36,474 bases of DNA from Bacteroidales bacterium (GCA_900766775.1 CAAFXN010000220.1:1-36474), one strand, 5' to 3'; numbered from the stretch's first letter, positions 8,042 to 16,489 are shown. Numbers and translations: made by a program. Notes: a model not told the origin generated them from the sequence alone.

Positions 8042-8073
8042 TTTGCATATTTCGGAAAAAAGCAGTACCTTTG
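8042..8073 (+). promoter_or_regulatory. Promoter of pnp
   Basis: TTTG (8042-8045, within TTTGCATATTTC) and TACCTTTG (8066-8073) are separated by 20 bp. The -7 box is preceded by AAAAAAGCAG, shared with three other promoters in the window. The leader is about 60 bases. Confidence 0.82.
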
Positions 8074-8139
8074 TGCCGACTTTTTGTGGTCTATAACAAA
8101 CAGAGGTGCAAACGGCACCCAAAAACACTTTTTGAACCA

Positions 8140-10443
8140 ATGAATATAGTAAGAAAGGAGATTGCTCTCCCCGATGGGCGAGTCATCACACTGGAAACCG
8201 GCAAACTGGCTAAACAAGCCGACGGTGCAGTGATGGCGACGCTCGGCAACACCATGGTGCTTGCCACAGTATGCTCCGCAAAGGATGCGATGCCCGGTAC
8301 GGATTTTATGCCGTTGACCGTGGAGTACAAAGAGAAATTTGCTTCGGCAGGTCGTTTCCCCGGCGGTTTCACCCGCCGCGAAGGCAAAGCGTCGGATTAT
8401 GAAATCCTGATTGCCCGCCTCATCGACCGCGCCCTGCGCCCCCTCTTCCCCGCGAACTACCACGCGGACACTTTCGTAAACGTTACGCTCTATTCGGCTG
8501 ACGGCATCGACATGCCGGAGTCTATCGCCGGCTTGGCTGCCGGTGCCGCCTTGGCATGCTCGGACATCCCCTTCGAGGGTCCCGTTTCCGAGGTGCGCGT
8601 GGCGCGCGTGAACGGCGAGATGGTCATCAACCCGACTTTCGAGCAGTGCGAACAGGCTGACCTCGAACTCATGGTCGCTGCCACCTACGACAACATCATG
8701 ATGGTGGAAGGCGAGATGAAAGAGGTGCCCGAGGCAGTGATGCTCGAGGCTATCCGCGCCGCACACGAGGCAATCAAGCCCCAGTGCCTCGCCCTCAACG
8801 AGATGATGGCGGCTTACGGCAAGACCGTGAAACGCGAGTACTGCCACGAGGTCAACGACGACGAGTTGCGCCAAGCCGTACACGACTTCTCCTACACCCG
8901 CGCCTACGCGCAGGCGACCGCTGCCGACACCGACAAGCACCACCGCGAGGAGATGTTCGCGCAAATCTGCGAGGACTTCAAGACCGAGAAAGCCGACTAT
9001 ATGGCTGCCCGCGCCGAGGCGCTGGGCATTGAGGTGGACGAGGTTGCCGCTATGGTGGACCGCTACTACCACGATGTAGAGAAAGAGGCTATGCGCCGCG
9101 CTGTGCTGGACGAGGGCAAGCGTTTGGACGGCCGTAAGACCACCGACATACGCCCCATCTGGTGCGAGGTAAGCCCACTGCCCGGACCTCACGGAAGCAG
9201 TATCTTCACCCGCGGAGAGACCCAATCGCTCTCTACCGTAACGCTCGGCACCAGCCGCGACGAGAAGATGATTGACGAAGCGCTGATACAAGGCACCGAC
9301 CGCTTCCTGTTGCACTATAACTTCCCGCCCTTTGCTACAGGCGAGGCGAAGCCGCAACGCGGTGTGGGTCGTCGCGAGATAGGACACGGCAACTTGGCTT
9401 GCCGCGCGCTGAAGAACATGATTCCCGCGGACTTCCCCTACAGCATTCGCGTAGTGAGCGACATCCTCGAGTCTAACGGTTCGTCGTCGATGGCTACGGT
9501 ATGTGCCGGCACGCTTGCCCTGATGGACGCAGGTGTGCCCATCAAGAAACCCGTGAGCGGTATCGCTATGGGACTTATCTCCGAGTGCAAGGGTACGAAA
9601 TACGCCATCCTGAGCGACATCCTCGGCGATGAGGACCACCTCGGCGATATGGACTTCAAGACTACCGGTACGCGCGACGGTCTGACCGCATGCCAGATGG
9701 ATATCAAGGTGGACGGACTGAGTTACGAGATATTGGAGAACGCGCTCGCGCAGGCGCACGAGGCGCGCATGTACATCCTCGACAAGATTCTGGAGACCAT
9801 GCCTGCTCCTCGTCCCGAATTGAAGCCGCAGGCACCGCGTATCGTAACCTTCATGATTCCGAAGGATATGATTGGTGCTGTGATAGGTCCGGGCGGTAAG
9901 ATAATCCAAGGCATTCAGGCAGAGACCGGCGCTGTGGTTTCTATTGACGAGGTAGAAGAAGGCGGCCGCGTAGAAGTGGCAAGCAACAACGGAGCTGCTA
10001 TGGAAGCCGCAGTGGCGAAGATTAAAGCCATCGTAGCACTTCCCGAAGTGGGCGAAGAGTACGAGGCGACGGTGAAGTCCATTATGCCCTACGGTTGCTT
10101 CGTGGAGTTCATGCCGGGTAAGGAAGGACTGCTTCATATCTCCGAGATCGACTGGAAACGCTACGAGACGATGGATGAGACGGGTCTGCACGAAGGCGAC
10201 AAGGTTCGTATCAAGTTGCTGGAGGTGGACGAGAAGACCGGTAAGTTCCGCCTGAGTGCAAAAGCCCTGAAAGAGAAACCTGAGGGGTATGTAGAGCCCG
10301 AGCGCGGTCAGCGACCGATGCGAGATGGCGACCGTGGTCCTCGCCCTGAGCGCAGAGGTCCGCGTCCCGAACGCGCTGACCGTGGCGACCGCCCCTTCCG
10401 CGGCGGTGATGCCGACGGTGCACGCCTTGACCGCAGACACTAA
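8140..10443 (+). CDS. pnp: Polyribonucleotide nucleotidyltransferase (PNPase)
   Basis: A 767-residue protein. The open frame extends back to 7939, but the promoter at 8042-8073 and the typical N-terminus (NIVRKEIALPDGRVITLETGKLAKQ) fix the start at 8140. The enzyme degrades RNA phosphorolytically from the 3' end. Domains in order: RNase PH core 1 (about 1-220), a helical linker, RNase PH core 2 (about 320-555) with the acidic site ILGDEDHLGDMDFK (about 496-509), KH (about 572-625, IGPGGKIIQGI) and S1 (about 637-705, GCFVEFMPGKEGLLHISEI). A C-terminal tail of about 55 residues is rich in Arg, Asp, Gly and Pro (RGPRPERRGPRPER), likely disordered and RNA-binding. The gene is monocistronic between its own promoter and terminator. 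Confidence 0.97.
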   Translation: MNIVRKEIALPDGRVITLETGKLAKQADGAVMATLGNTMVLATVCSAKDAMPGTDFMPLTVEYKEKFASAGRFPGGFTRREGKASDYEILIARLIDRALRPLFPANYHADTFVNVTLYSADGIDMPESIAGLAAGAALACSDIPFEGPVSEVRVARVNGEMVINPTFEQCEQADLELMVAATYDNIMMVEGEMKEVPEAVMLEAIRAAHEAIKPQCLALNEMMAAYGKTVKREYCHEVNDDELRQAVHDFSYTRAYAQATAADTDKHHREEMFAQICEDFKTEKADYMAARAEALGIEVDEVAAMVDRYYHDVEKEAMRRAVLDEGKRLDGRKTTDIRPIWCEVSPLPGPHGSSIFTRGETQSLSTVTLGTSRDEKMIDEALIQGTDRFLLHYNFPPFATGEAKPQRGVGRREIGHGNLACRALKNMIPADFPYSIRVVSDILESNGSSSMATVCAGTLALMDAGVPIKKPVSGIAMGLISECKGTKYAILSDILGDEDHLGDMDFKTTGTRDGLTACQMDIKVDGLSYEILENALAQAHEARMYILDKILETMPAPRPELKPQAPRIVTFMIPKDMIGAVIGPGGKIIQGIQAETGAVVSIDEVEEGGRVEVASNNGAAMEAAVAKIKAIVALPEVGEEYEATVKSIMPYGCFVEFMPGKEGLLHISEIDWKRYETMDETGLHEGDKVRIKLLEVDEKTGKFRLSAKALKEKPEGYVEPERGQRPMRDGDRGPRPERRGPRPERADRGDRPFRGGDADGARLDRRH

Positions 10444-10467
10444 GCGTGTGCACGATAGATAAATGGA

Positions 10468-10506
10468 GACTCGGCTGCCCGAAAGGGTAGCCGAGTCTTT
10501 TTTTTG
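10468..10506 (+). terminator. Rho-independent terminator of pnp
   Basis: A 13-bp stem (GACTCGGCTGCCC / GGGTAGCCGAGTC) with a GAAA loop is followed by a run of eight or nine T, 24 bases after the pnp stop. Confidence 0.95.
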
Positions 10507-10657
10507 TGGGGAGCGGGTAATCTATAATTATCATATTCTGTAGCAATGCCTTTATATATTCTCCCAAAAAGATTCGTTTGGGGATAGTGATCGTATTCGC
10601 AACTATTGTGCTCATATTAATAATCGTAAATTTTTGAGGAAGGAATACGTTGGCGAC

Positions 10658-10690
10658 GACCCGCGGGAGACCCGCGAGAGACCCGCGAAA
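10658..10690. repeat. 11-bp tandem repeat, 3 units (GACCCGCGNNA)
   Basis: Three units, GACCCGCGGGA, GACCCGCGAGA and GACCCGCGAAA. The same unit family forms the seven-unit array at 34253-34329, about 24 kb away. A weakly G-rich stretch follows. The array belongs to the 669-bp gap between pnp and the next gene, which otherwise holds the 8-bp arrays and a promoter. Confidence 0.85.
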
Positions 10691-10776
10691 AAACAGGGGG
10701 AGGTGGCGGAAGGGAAAAATCTTAATAATCGGACTGTTTTGGGGAAGGGAGAAGGTGTGTAACGGGCGACGTCAAA

Positions 10777-10910
10777 GTGAACCAGTGAACCAGTGAACCA
10801 GCAGTTTCCATAAATACGCACGCGCGCACACACGTATATATTTTAGGAAAGTGCCGGTTCACTGGTTCACCGGTTCATTGGCTCATTGACTCACCGGTTC
10901 ATTGGTTCAC
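10777..10910. repeat. Inverted pair of 8-bp tandem arrays
   Basis: Three exact copies of GTGAACCA (10777-10800) face seven copies of GGTTCAYY-type units (10856-10910: GGTTCACT, GGTTCACC, GGTTCATT, GGCTCATT, GACTCACC, GGTTCATT, GGTTCAC). The units are reverse complements, so the two arrays could pair into a hairpin across a 55-base spacer holding a GC/AC-rich segment. Confidence 0.85.
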
Positions 10911-10992
10911 ATCTCAAAATATGTTGCACAACATATTTATTACCTATATTTATTCTAAACCGCAATAAAAGTTCCATTTTTTTACGACTTTA

Positions 10993-11024
10993 TTTGCATA
11001 TATCAAGAAAAAGCAGTACTTTTG
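10993..11024 (+). promoter_or_regulatory. Promoter of the secreted starch-binding-like gene
   Basis: TTTG (10993-10996, within TTTGCATATATC) and TACTTTTG (11017-11024) are separated by 20 bp. AAAAAGCAG precedes the -7 box as at pnp. The leader to the ATG is about 85 bases and AT-rich. Confidence 0.8.
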
Positions 11025-11112
11025 CGTTTAGTTTGCAAGAGAAACACCTTGCCTTATACGAATCTAACTCAACAACCAAAATAAACTTACTAATTAACAA
11101 AACTTAATTACC

Positions 11113-12579
11113 ATGAAAAAATTATTCTCTTTTGTTTGCGCATTAGTTTGCGCAATGTCGCTCAGCGCGAAAGAATTTTACCTTGTACCCAACTCCAACT
11201 GGTTGCAAGCCAATGCTCGTTTTGCAGTTTATGCGTTTAGCGAAACGGGAGGAACCAAAGTGGAAACTTGGGTTGGCATGACTGCCGTTGAGGGTGCTTC
11301 CGGAACATATCAAGCGACCGTTGATGATACGCAGTACAACACGCTTATTTTCTGCCGAATGGACCCTGCAACAACAGAAAACAATTGGGGTAGTAAGTGG
11401 AACCAAACGGACAACCTACTTCTTTCCGCTGCCGGCGATAACAATTGCTATACAATAGCCGACGGTACTTGGGACAAAGGAGGTGGCACATGGTCCAAAT
11501 ATGTTTATGTAGAGGATGTCTATACCGTTGCAGGTGCTAAGGCGATATTGGGTTCCGATTGGAATACGGCTGACACCAACAATGATATGACCAAGCAAGA
11601 AGACGGCACCTATAAATTGGAGAAAACTAATGTCCTTTTGAACGCAGGCAGCTATCAATATAAGATTGTAGTTAATCACGATTGGAATCCTGAATTAATG
11701 GGTAACCAGACGCTGACCGTAGAAAAAGCAGGCTATCATACGCTGACCTTTACCTACAACGCAAGCACTAAGGCAGTCAACGGTACCGCTACGCTGACAA
11801 AGGAAGCAGAGGTTGACCCTGTTATCCAAATTAAGGGACAGTTTAACAATGAGGATGTTACCGAATGGATTGTAGAAGACTTAGCGCTGGCTGCAGATAA
11901 GAAGACTGCCACCACTACTCTCACCTTGACAGCACGCACCATTGAGATGGGTATCTTGCTGGATGGCAACTGGAACTCCAATGGCAAGGAAATTAAGCCC
12001 AGCAGCAACACCATCACCCTGACCGAAACGGGCGAAGGCAACATCAAACTCTACGCTCCCGAAGACGGCGAATACACCTTCACCTACACCATTGAGACCA
12101 AGACGCTGGAAGTAACCTTCCCCGCAGGTGCAACAGACCCGCTGCCCGTGTTGAACCTCTTCGGTTCGTGGGACGGATGGGCTGCAGGCACGCTCCTCAC
12201 TCCCGCAGCAGACAAACTGACTGCCACTGCTAAACTCACACTCTCTGTTGGCGACTACACCTTCAAAGTTACCAAAGACGCTTCGTGGATGACCAATGAC
12301 AACGAAGGCACGATGACTCGTGAGAACAGCCAAGGCTGGACATTTGTAGAAGGAAAAGACAAAAAAGCAACTGGCTTGAAAGCTGACGCTACGGGTGAAT
12401 ATACTTTCACTTGGACCTATGAGGGCGACAAACTCACCGTTACGTTCCCTGCTGCTACGGCAACCGACCTGATTAGTGCAGACAGCAACAATGCAGCCGT
12501 TAAACTTATCCGCGACGGGCAAGTGCTGATTGTTCGCGATGGCGTTACCTACAACACGGTAGGACAAATCGTCCGCTAA
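11113..12579 (+). CDS. Secreted multi-domain starch-binding-like protein with probable T9SS tail
   Basis: A 488-residue protein with a Sec signal peptide (KLFSFVCALVCAMSLSAK, cleavage near residue 19). Residues about 20-130 resemble a CBM26-like starch-binding module (FYLVPNSNWLQANARFAVYAF). Residues about 135-230 resemble an X25/SusE-like domain with KTNVLLNAGSYQYKIVVNHDW. Two further beta-sandwich repeats follow (about 238-345 and 350-450; LNLFGSWDGWAAG opens the last). No catalytic domain is visible. The C-terminus KLIRDGQVLIVRDGVTYNTVGQIVR resembles Bacteroidales T9SS type A sorting tails. With two GH13 enzymes downstream, binding or presenting starch at the cell surface is a reasonable inference. 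It has its own promoter and terminator. Confidence 0.75.
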   Translation: MKKLFSFVCALVCAMSLSAKEFYLVPNSNWLQANARFAVYAFSETGGTKVETWVGMTAVEGASGTYQATVDDTQYNTLIFCRMDPATTENNWGSKWNQTDNLLLSAAGDNNCYTIADGTWDKGGGTWSKYVYVEDVYTVAGAKAILGSDWNTADTNNDMTKQEDGTYKLEKTNVLLNAGSYQYKIVVNHDWNPELMGNQTLTVEKAGYHTLTFTYNASTKAVNGTATLTKEAEVDPVIQIKGQFNNEDVTEWIVEDLALAADKKTATTTLTLTARTIEMGILLDGNWNSNGKEIKPSSNTITLTETGEGNIKLYAPEDGEYTFTYTIETKTLEVTFPAGATDPLPVLNLFGSWDGWAAGTLLTPAADKLTATAKLTLSVGDYTFKVTKDASWMTNDNEGTMTRENSQGWTFVEGKDKKATGLKADATGEYTFTWTYEGDKLTVTFPAATATDLISADSNNAAVKLIRDGQVLIVRDGVTYNTVGQIVR

Positions 12580-12598
12580 TCGCCGATACAGATACAGA

Positions 12599-12638
12599 AA
12601 ACACCCTTTCCCATCTCCGTGGGGAAGGGTGTTTGTTA
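12599..12638 (+). terminator. Terminator after the starch-binding-like gene
   Basis: A hairpin ACACCCTTTCCC / GGGGAAGGGTGT followed by TTTGTT, about 20 bases after the stop codon. Confidence 0.85.
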
Positions 12639-12654
12639 TTCATATGCCATGGTA

Positions 12655-12690
12655 TAAAAAAGATTGTCTAACCTCACGGTCGGACAATCT
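12655..12690 (-). terminator. Terminator of tRNA-Phe (minus strand)
   Basis: Read on the minus strand, AGATTGTCCGACC and GGTTAGACAATCT form a stem with a GTGA loop, followed by a run of six T. It lies about 30 bases past the 3' end of the tRNA gene. Confidence 0.8.
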
Positions 12691-12722
12691 CACAATCAAA
12701 AATTCTACTTTCTCTGTTTCTG

Positions 12723-12795
12723 TGGTGCCAACGGGAATCGAACCAGTGACACAAGGATTTTCAGTCCTTTGCTCTACCAACTGAGCTATGGCACC
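12723..12795 (-). tRNA. tRNA-Phe (anticodon GAA)
   Basis: A 73-base gene on the minus strand with a perfect 7-bp acceptor stem (GGTGCCA/TGGCACC), a D-arm TAGCTCAGTTGGTAGAGCA, an anticodon loop CTGAAAA giving anticodon GAA, and a T-arm containing GGTTCGATTCC. The discriminator base is A and CCA is not encoded. It is an isolated tRNA with its own promoter and terminator, divergent from trmO. Confidence 0.97.
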
Positions 12796-12847
12796 TTGAT
12801 GCTTCTCTTATCCACACCCGCAAAGGGTTATCGGCGAAAAGCGAGTG

Positions 12848-12879
12848 CAAAGGTACTGCTTTTTTTTGACACTACCAAA
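12848..12879 (-). promoter_or_regulatory. Promoter of tRNA-Phe (minus strand)
   Basis: On the minus strand TTTG (12879-12876) and TACCTTTG (12855-12848) are 20 bp apart, with AAAAAAGCAG just before the -7 box. It lies back to back with the trmO promoter at 12917-12947. Confidence 0.8.
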
Positions 12880-12916
12880 TTTTTTGGAGGAAAAATGCAA
12901 AAAAAGTGCATTTTCC

Positions 12917-12947
12917 TTGCTTGTCTGCCCAAAAAGCAGTATCTTTG
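12917..12947 (+). promoter_or_regulatory. Promoter of trmO
   Basis: TTG (12917-12919) and TATCTTTG (12940-12947) are separated by 20 bp, and AAAAAGCAG precedes the -7 box. The ATG at 12952 begins only four bases beyond the box, about where transcription is expected to start, so the mRNA is probably leaderless. Confidence 0.82.
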
Positions 12948-12951
12948 CAGC

Positions 12952-13728
12952 ATGAAAGGAGCGGAATTGGATATCATCGCCTATGCGCACAATGGTTTTA
13001 GCGACAAGTTCGGCATACCTCGCCAGCCGCAGTCGGCTTCTCATATCGAGACGCGGATAGTGTTCACTCCGCCGTACCGCGTGCGCGAGGCGCTGCGGGG
13101 GATAGAGGGATTTTCTCATTTGTGGCTGATTTGGGGTTTCTCGGAGCACATGGATTCTTTGGTGCGGCCTGGAGACCGCACCTCCTTTGGCTCTTCGGAG
13201 CGGCTCCAGACTTGTCGGGTTAACACTTCCGACCGCACCTCCTTGGGCTGGTCTCCGACGGTTCGTCCGCCGCGCTTGGGCGGGAACAAGCGGATGGGTG
13301 TGTTCGCCACGCGTTCGCCATTCCGTCCGAACCCGCTGGGGTTGAGCAGCGTGCGGTTGCTGCGGGTAGAGGAGACGGAGCGGGAAGGGTCGGTGCTCGT
13401 GGTGGCAGGTGCAGACCTGCTGGATGGTACGCCGATATACGACATTAAGCCCTACCTGTCTTATTCAGACGCGCACCCTGAGGCACGGGACGGCTTTGCA
13501 GCAGCAAGCAAAGACTATCGTCTGGGTGTGGAGTGGGAAGCGGGTTTGACCTTGCCCGCCACGCTGCAAAAGGCATTGGAGGAGATATTGGCGCAGGACC
13601 CCAGACCTGCGTATCAGCATGACCCCAAACGGGAGTACCGATTGGAGTTTGGAGGTGTGCGCGTGTTCTTTGTGGTTGCAGAGGGTGTGGTGCACGTACA
13701 AAAAGTAGAAAAAACAACAAAATCATAA
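12952..13728 (+). CDS. trmO: tRNA (N6-threonylcarbamoyladenosine37-N6)-methyltransferase TrmO (TsaA/YaeB family)
   Basis: A 258-residue protein. The frame is open back to 12664, but that extension runs antisense through tRNA-Phe and across the promoter; the ATG at 12952 is the sensible start. The family signature is clear: AYAHNGFSDKFGIPRQP, then VRPPRLGGN and GVFATRSPFRPNPLGLSSVRL, with YDIKPYLSYSDA later. TrmO uses S-adenosylmethionine to methylate t6A37 of threonine tRNA (known for the E. coli protein). Residues about 67-98 have no counterpart in relatives and are encoded by a palindromic insertion (13150-13246) placed between WGFSE and GWSPTVRPPRLGG. Whether the insert is tolerated near the SAM-binding region is unknown. 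No terminator is visible. Confidence 0.92.
   Translation: MKGAELDIIAYAHNGFSDKFGIPRQPQSASHIETRIVFTPPYRVREALRGIEGFSHLWLIWGFSEHMDSLVRPGDRTSFGSSERLQTCRVNTSDRTSLGWSPTVRPPRLGGNKRMGVFATRSPFRPNPLGLSSVRLLRVEETEREGSVLVVAGADLLDGTPIYDIKPYLSYSDAHPEARDGFAAASKDYRLGVEWEAGLTLPATLQKALEEILAQDPRPAYQHDPKREYRLEFGGVRVFFVVAEGVVHVQKVEKTTKS
13150..13246. repeat. Palindromic element inserted in frame in trmO
   Basis: About 97 bp with three hairpins: GGTGCGG (13161) with CCGCACC (13176), GGCTC-TTCG-GAGC (13189-13201) and GTCGG/CCGAC (13214-13233). It contains two copies of the core CCGCACCTCCTT (13176-13187 and 13233-13244), the same core that ends the element in the flippase gene. The element is in frame, encoding DRTSFG and DRTSLG. 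Its exact ends are uncertain by a few bases. Confidence 0.7.
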
Positions 13729-13735
13729 GCAAAGG

Positions 13736-13767
13736 TTTGCATATATTAAAAAATATGTGTACCTTTG
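13736..13767 (+). promoter_or_regulatory. Promoter of the first GH13 gene
   Basis: TTTG (13736-13739, within TTTGCATATATT) and TACCTTTG (13760-13767) are 20 bp apart. An AT-rich leader of about 205 bases follows, without a convincing gene or riboswitch. Confidence 0.8.
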
Positions 13768-13975
13768 CAGGCGTATTTATCTACAAAAACATGCAATAGT
13801 TTTTCCTATCAACAGATAGTATCAAAGTACATTAAAAATCCAATCAAACTCTTCGCCAAGAATAAGTTGATGGATGGACTTTTTGTTTCGCTACGCTCAG
13901 AAATCAAAAGAAAATCAAACATATCACCTTATTTGGCTTCACATTACTGCTGATTTCTTATCAAATTATAGTATC

Positions 13976-16465
13976 ATGAAAAAAGTTTCCTTATTCTTAG
14001 TATGGGTGCTATGTGCGTTGGTTGTCTCAACCCACGCGCGTACTTTGTATTTGAATCCCGGTGGCAACGAGTTCTGGGAGCAGGGCGGTGCACAGTTTGC
14101 GGCATGGCACTGGACGGACGGCGGCGATAACGGGCAGTTCAGCGCGTTCTTTGCCAAAGACAGCATCTCGGGCTACTATAGCAGTGAGGTGTCCGACAGC
14201 AGCAACCGCATTATCTTTGTGCGCTTCTCCAGTACGGCTACCGCACCCACTTGGACAGATACAGATATCTGGAACAAGACGGTAGATTTGGTATTAGGCG
14301 AGGAGAACTTGTTTACCATCACGAGTTGGGGCAACGGTCTCGGAGCACCGTGCGAGGGTACTTGGAGCACCTACACGCCTGCCGAGGACCCCGACGAGCC
14401 GAATCCCGATGAGCCCAATCCTGATGAGCCGACTCCTGATGAGTCCAATCCCGATGACCCGAATCCCGATGACCCGACTCCTGATGAGCCTTTTACCCCT
14501 ACGACACCCGACCTGCCGCAGGATTGTGCGTCGGCAGTGCCGAGCCAGTGCGGAGACGTGATGTTGCAGGCGTTCTACTGGGACTCGAACGGCGGCGGCA
14601 AATTCGGCGACACCAAATGGAGCACGCTGCAAGGACAGACCTCGGAGATAAACGCCTACTTCGATATGGTGTGGTTACCGCCTTCGGCGAAGTCGTCGGG
14701 CGGCGTAGGATATCACCCTGCGCAGTACTGCAACCAGAACTCGGCATGGGGCAGCCGCGCCGAACTGGAGCAACTGATTGCCTCTTTCCATGCCGCAGGG
14801 ACGAAAGTGGTGGCAGATATGGTGGTGAACCATGCCGCCAACAAGTCGTCGTGGTGCGATTTCTATGCGGAGGACTTCGGTGCATACGGCAAGTTCACTC
14901 CCGATGCGTCGTGGATATGCAAGACGGATGAGGTGAACAGCGACTCCGGTGCGGGCAGTTGCAAGGGGAAAGCGACGGGTGCGAGCGATGACGGCTACGG
15001 GGGCGAAGCCAATTACGGCGCAGCCCGCGACTGGGACCACCAGAGTGAGAAAGTGCGTGAGATGTTCCGTGCGTATGCAAAATGGATGAAGGGAGAGATG
15101 AAGTACGATGGCTTCCGCTACGACTACTGCAAGGGTTTCCACAACTCGCATATCAACGACTACAACAGTGCGGCAAAGACGTATTTCTCGGTGATGGAGT
15201 ACTGGGACGGCAATGCCGGCGTACTGGAAAGCCGCCTCAAAGACGCGGGCTACAACACGCTGACCTTCGACTTCGCGACCAAATACACGGCGTTCAACAA
15301 CAACCTCGCGAGCGGTTCGTTCGCCGGCTTCAAGGGCTGCGGGCTGCTCGGGAAAGGCTTGGGCAAGTATGCCGTAACCTTCGTGGACAACCACGACACG
15401 CACAACCGCGACGGGAACGAGTTCTGCGGCAACGGACAGTCGATGACTGCTGCCAACAAAGCGAAGACCATCCAAGCCAATGCGTTCATCCTCTCTATGC
15501 CGGGTGTGCCCTGCGTGTTCTACCCTCACTGGAAGACCTGGAAGAGCGAGATAGGTCCGATGATATTGGCGCGCAAGGCAGTGGGTGTGCACTCGGAGAG
15601 CGCGGTACAAGATGAGGGCGACGCTTACGGCTATCGTGCTACGGTGACGGGCAAGAACGGTACACTGATAGCAGAGTTCGGCAACCGCGTGTCTTCGTCG
15701 AAGGATGGCTACACGAAGGCTGCTTCCGGCACGGGGTATGTGATTTGGACGAAGTTGACCAACCCCGTGCCTCCGCAACTCATCATCAGCCAAGGCACCT
15801 GCACGTACAAGAGCGAGACGCTGAGTGTGAGCATGCGTACCGTGGGCGGGAGCGAGACGGCGACGATATACTACACATTAGACGGTACAGACCCTCGCAC
15901 CTCGACCACCCGACTGACCTACTCTACCCCGCTGACTATCACGGGGACAGTAACGCTGACCGCCTATGCCACCACGGCAAACACGCAGACGGAGGTACAG
16001 CAGTGCGTCTATACCTATAAGGCACCGCAGACGACGCCTATCATCGTGGCGTTCTACAAGCCGGCTTCGTGGAGCAAAGTGAACCTGTATGCGTGGTTGA
16101 AAGACGGCAGCAAGACGACAGAGTTGTGCGGCGGCTGGCCCGGTACACAGATGACAGTGCAGAACGGCGAAGGGTACTACTACCATCAGTTTGACGCGAA
16201 GGTTAAGGAGGTGAACTTCATCTTCAACAACGGTAGCGACCAGACGGCAGACCTGTGGACGGACGAGGATGTGTGCTACACATGGGCCAACGGCGCAGAA
16301 GTGCTGGTGCCCGACTGCACCGCGCCGATGGGTATCGGGCAGGCGAAAGAGGACGACACGCCTGCGCTGGACCTCACGCAGCCGATGTACAACGTGCTCG
16401 GGCAACCCGTAGGGGCTGAGTATCAGGGCGTTGTGATTCAGAACGCACACAAGTATCTGAGGTAA
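13976..16465 (+). CDS. Secreted alpha-amylase (GH13) with starch-binding modules and T9SS tail
   Basis: An 829-residue protein started at the ATG that opens a Sec signal peptide (KKVSLFLVWVLCALVVSTHA). Residues about 22-135 form an N-terminal CBM26-like module (TLYLNPGGNEFW). Then comes a linker of seven five-residue units of the type PDEPN (about 139-173). The GH13 barrel spans about 180-570, with VADMVVNHAA, nucleophile Asp383 (DGFRYDYCKG), acid/base Glu408 (VMEYWDG) and Asp474 (VDNHDTH). A chitobiase-C-like beta domain (TIYYTLDGTDPRT), another starch-binding-like module (about 685-775) and a T9SS-type tail (MYNVLGQPVGAEYQGVVIQN) follow. It should hydrolyse alpha-1,4-glucan outside the cell. 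The open frame extends 34 codons upstream, but those lie in the leader. Confidence 0.93.
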   Translation: MKKVSLFLVWVLCALVVSTHARTLYLNPGGNEFWEQGGAQFAAWHWTDGGDNGQFSAFFAKDSISGYYSSEVSDSSNRIIFVRFSSTATAPTWTDTDIWNKTVDLVLGEENLFTITSWGNGLGAPCEGTWSTYTPAEDPDEPNPDEPNPDEPTPDESNPDDPNPDDPTPDEPFTPTTPDLPQDCASAVPSQCGDVMLQAFYWDSNGGGKFGDTKWSTLQGQTSEINAYFDMVWLPPSAKSSGGVGYHPAQYCNQNSAWGSRAELEQLIASFHAAGTKVVADMVVNHAANKSSWCDFYAEDFGAYGKFTPDASWICKTDEVNSDSGAGSCKGKATGASDDGYGGEANYGAARDWDHQSEKVREMFRAYAKWMKGEMKYDGFRYDYCKGFHNSHINDYNSAAKTYFSVMEYWDGNAGVLESRLKDAGYNTLTFDFATKYTAFNNNLASGSFAGFKGCGLLGKGLGKYAVTFVDNHDTHNRDGNEFCGNGQSMTAANKAKTIQANAFILSMPGVPCVFYPHWKTWKSEIGPMILARKAVGVHSESAVQDEGDAYGYRATVTGKNGTLIAEFGNRVSSSKDGYTKAASGTGYVIWTKLTNPVPPQLIISQGTCTYKSETLSVSMRTVGGSETATIYYTLDGTDPRTSTTRLTYSTPLTITGTVTLTAYATTANTQTEVQQCVYTYKAPQTTPIIVAFYKPASWSKVNLYAWLKDGSKTTELCGGWPGTQMTVQNGEGYYYHQFDAKVKEVNFIFNNGSDQTADLWTDEDVCYTWANGAEVLVPDCTAPMGIGQAKEDDTPALDLTQPMYNVLGQPVGAEYQGVVIQNAHKYLR

Positions 16466-16489
16466 GTTGAGGTGTTTTATCGTAAGATG

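Noticed and set aside
7939..8139. N-terminal extension of PNPase
   Set aside because: It includes the promoter and leader; the conserved N-terminus begins at 8140.
7936..10440. An 834-codon open frame on the minus strand opposite pnp
   Set aside because: It mirrors the pnp frame codon for codon, has low-complexity His/Leu/Val-rich content, and pnp has all domains, a promoter and a terminator. The open antisense frame is a by-product of GC-rich codon usage.
12664..12951. A 96-residue N-terminal extension of TrmO
   Set aside because: The extension is antisense to tRNA-Phe and crosses both promoters; the family N-terminus begins at 12952.
13765..13953. A 62-codon frame in the leader of the first GH13 gene
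   Set aside because: It begins in the transcription start region, shows no recognisable domain, and looks like AT-rich leader sequence.
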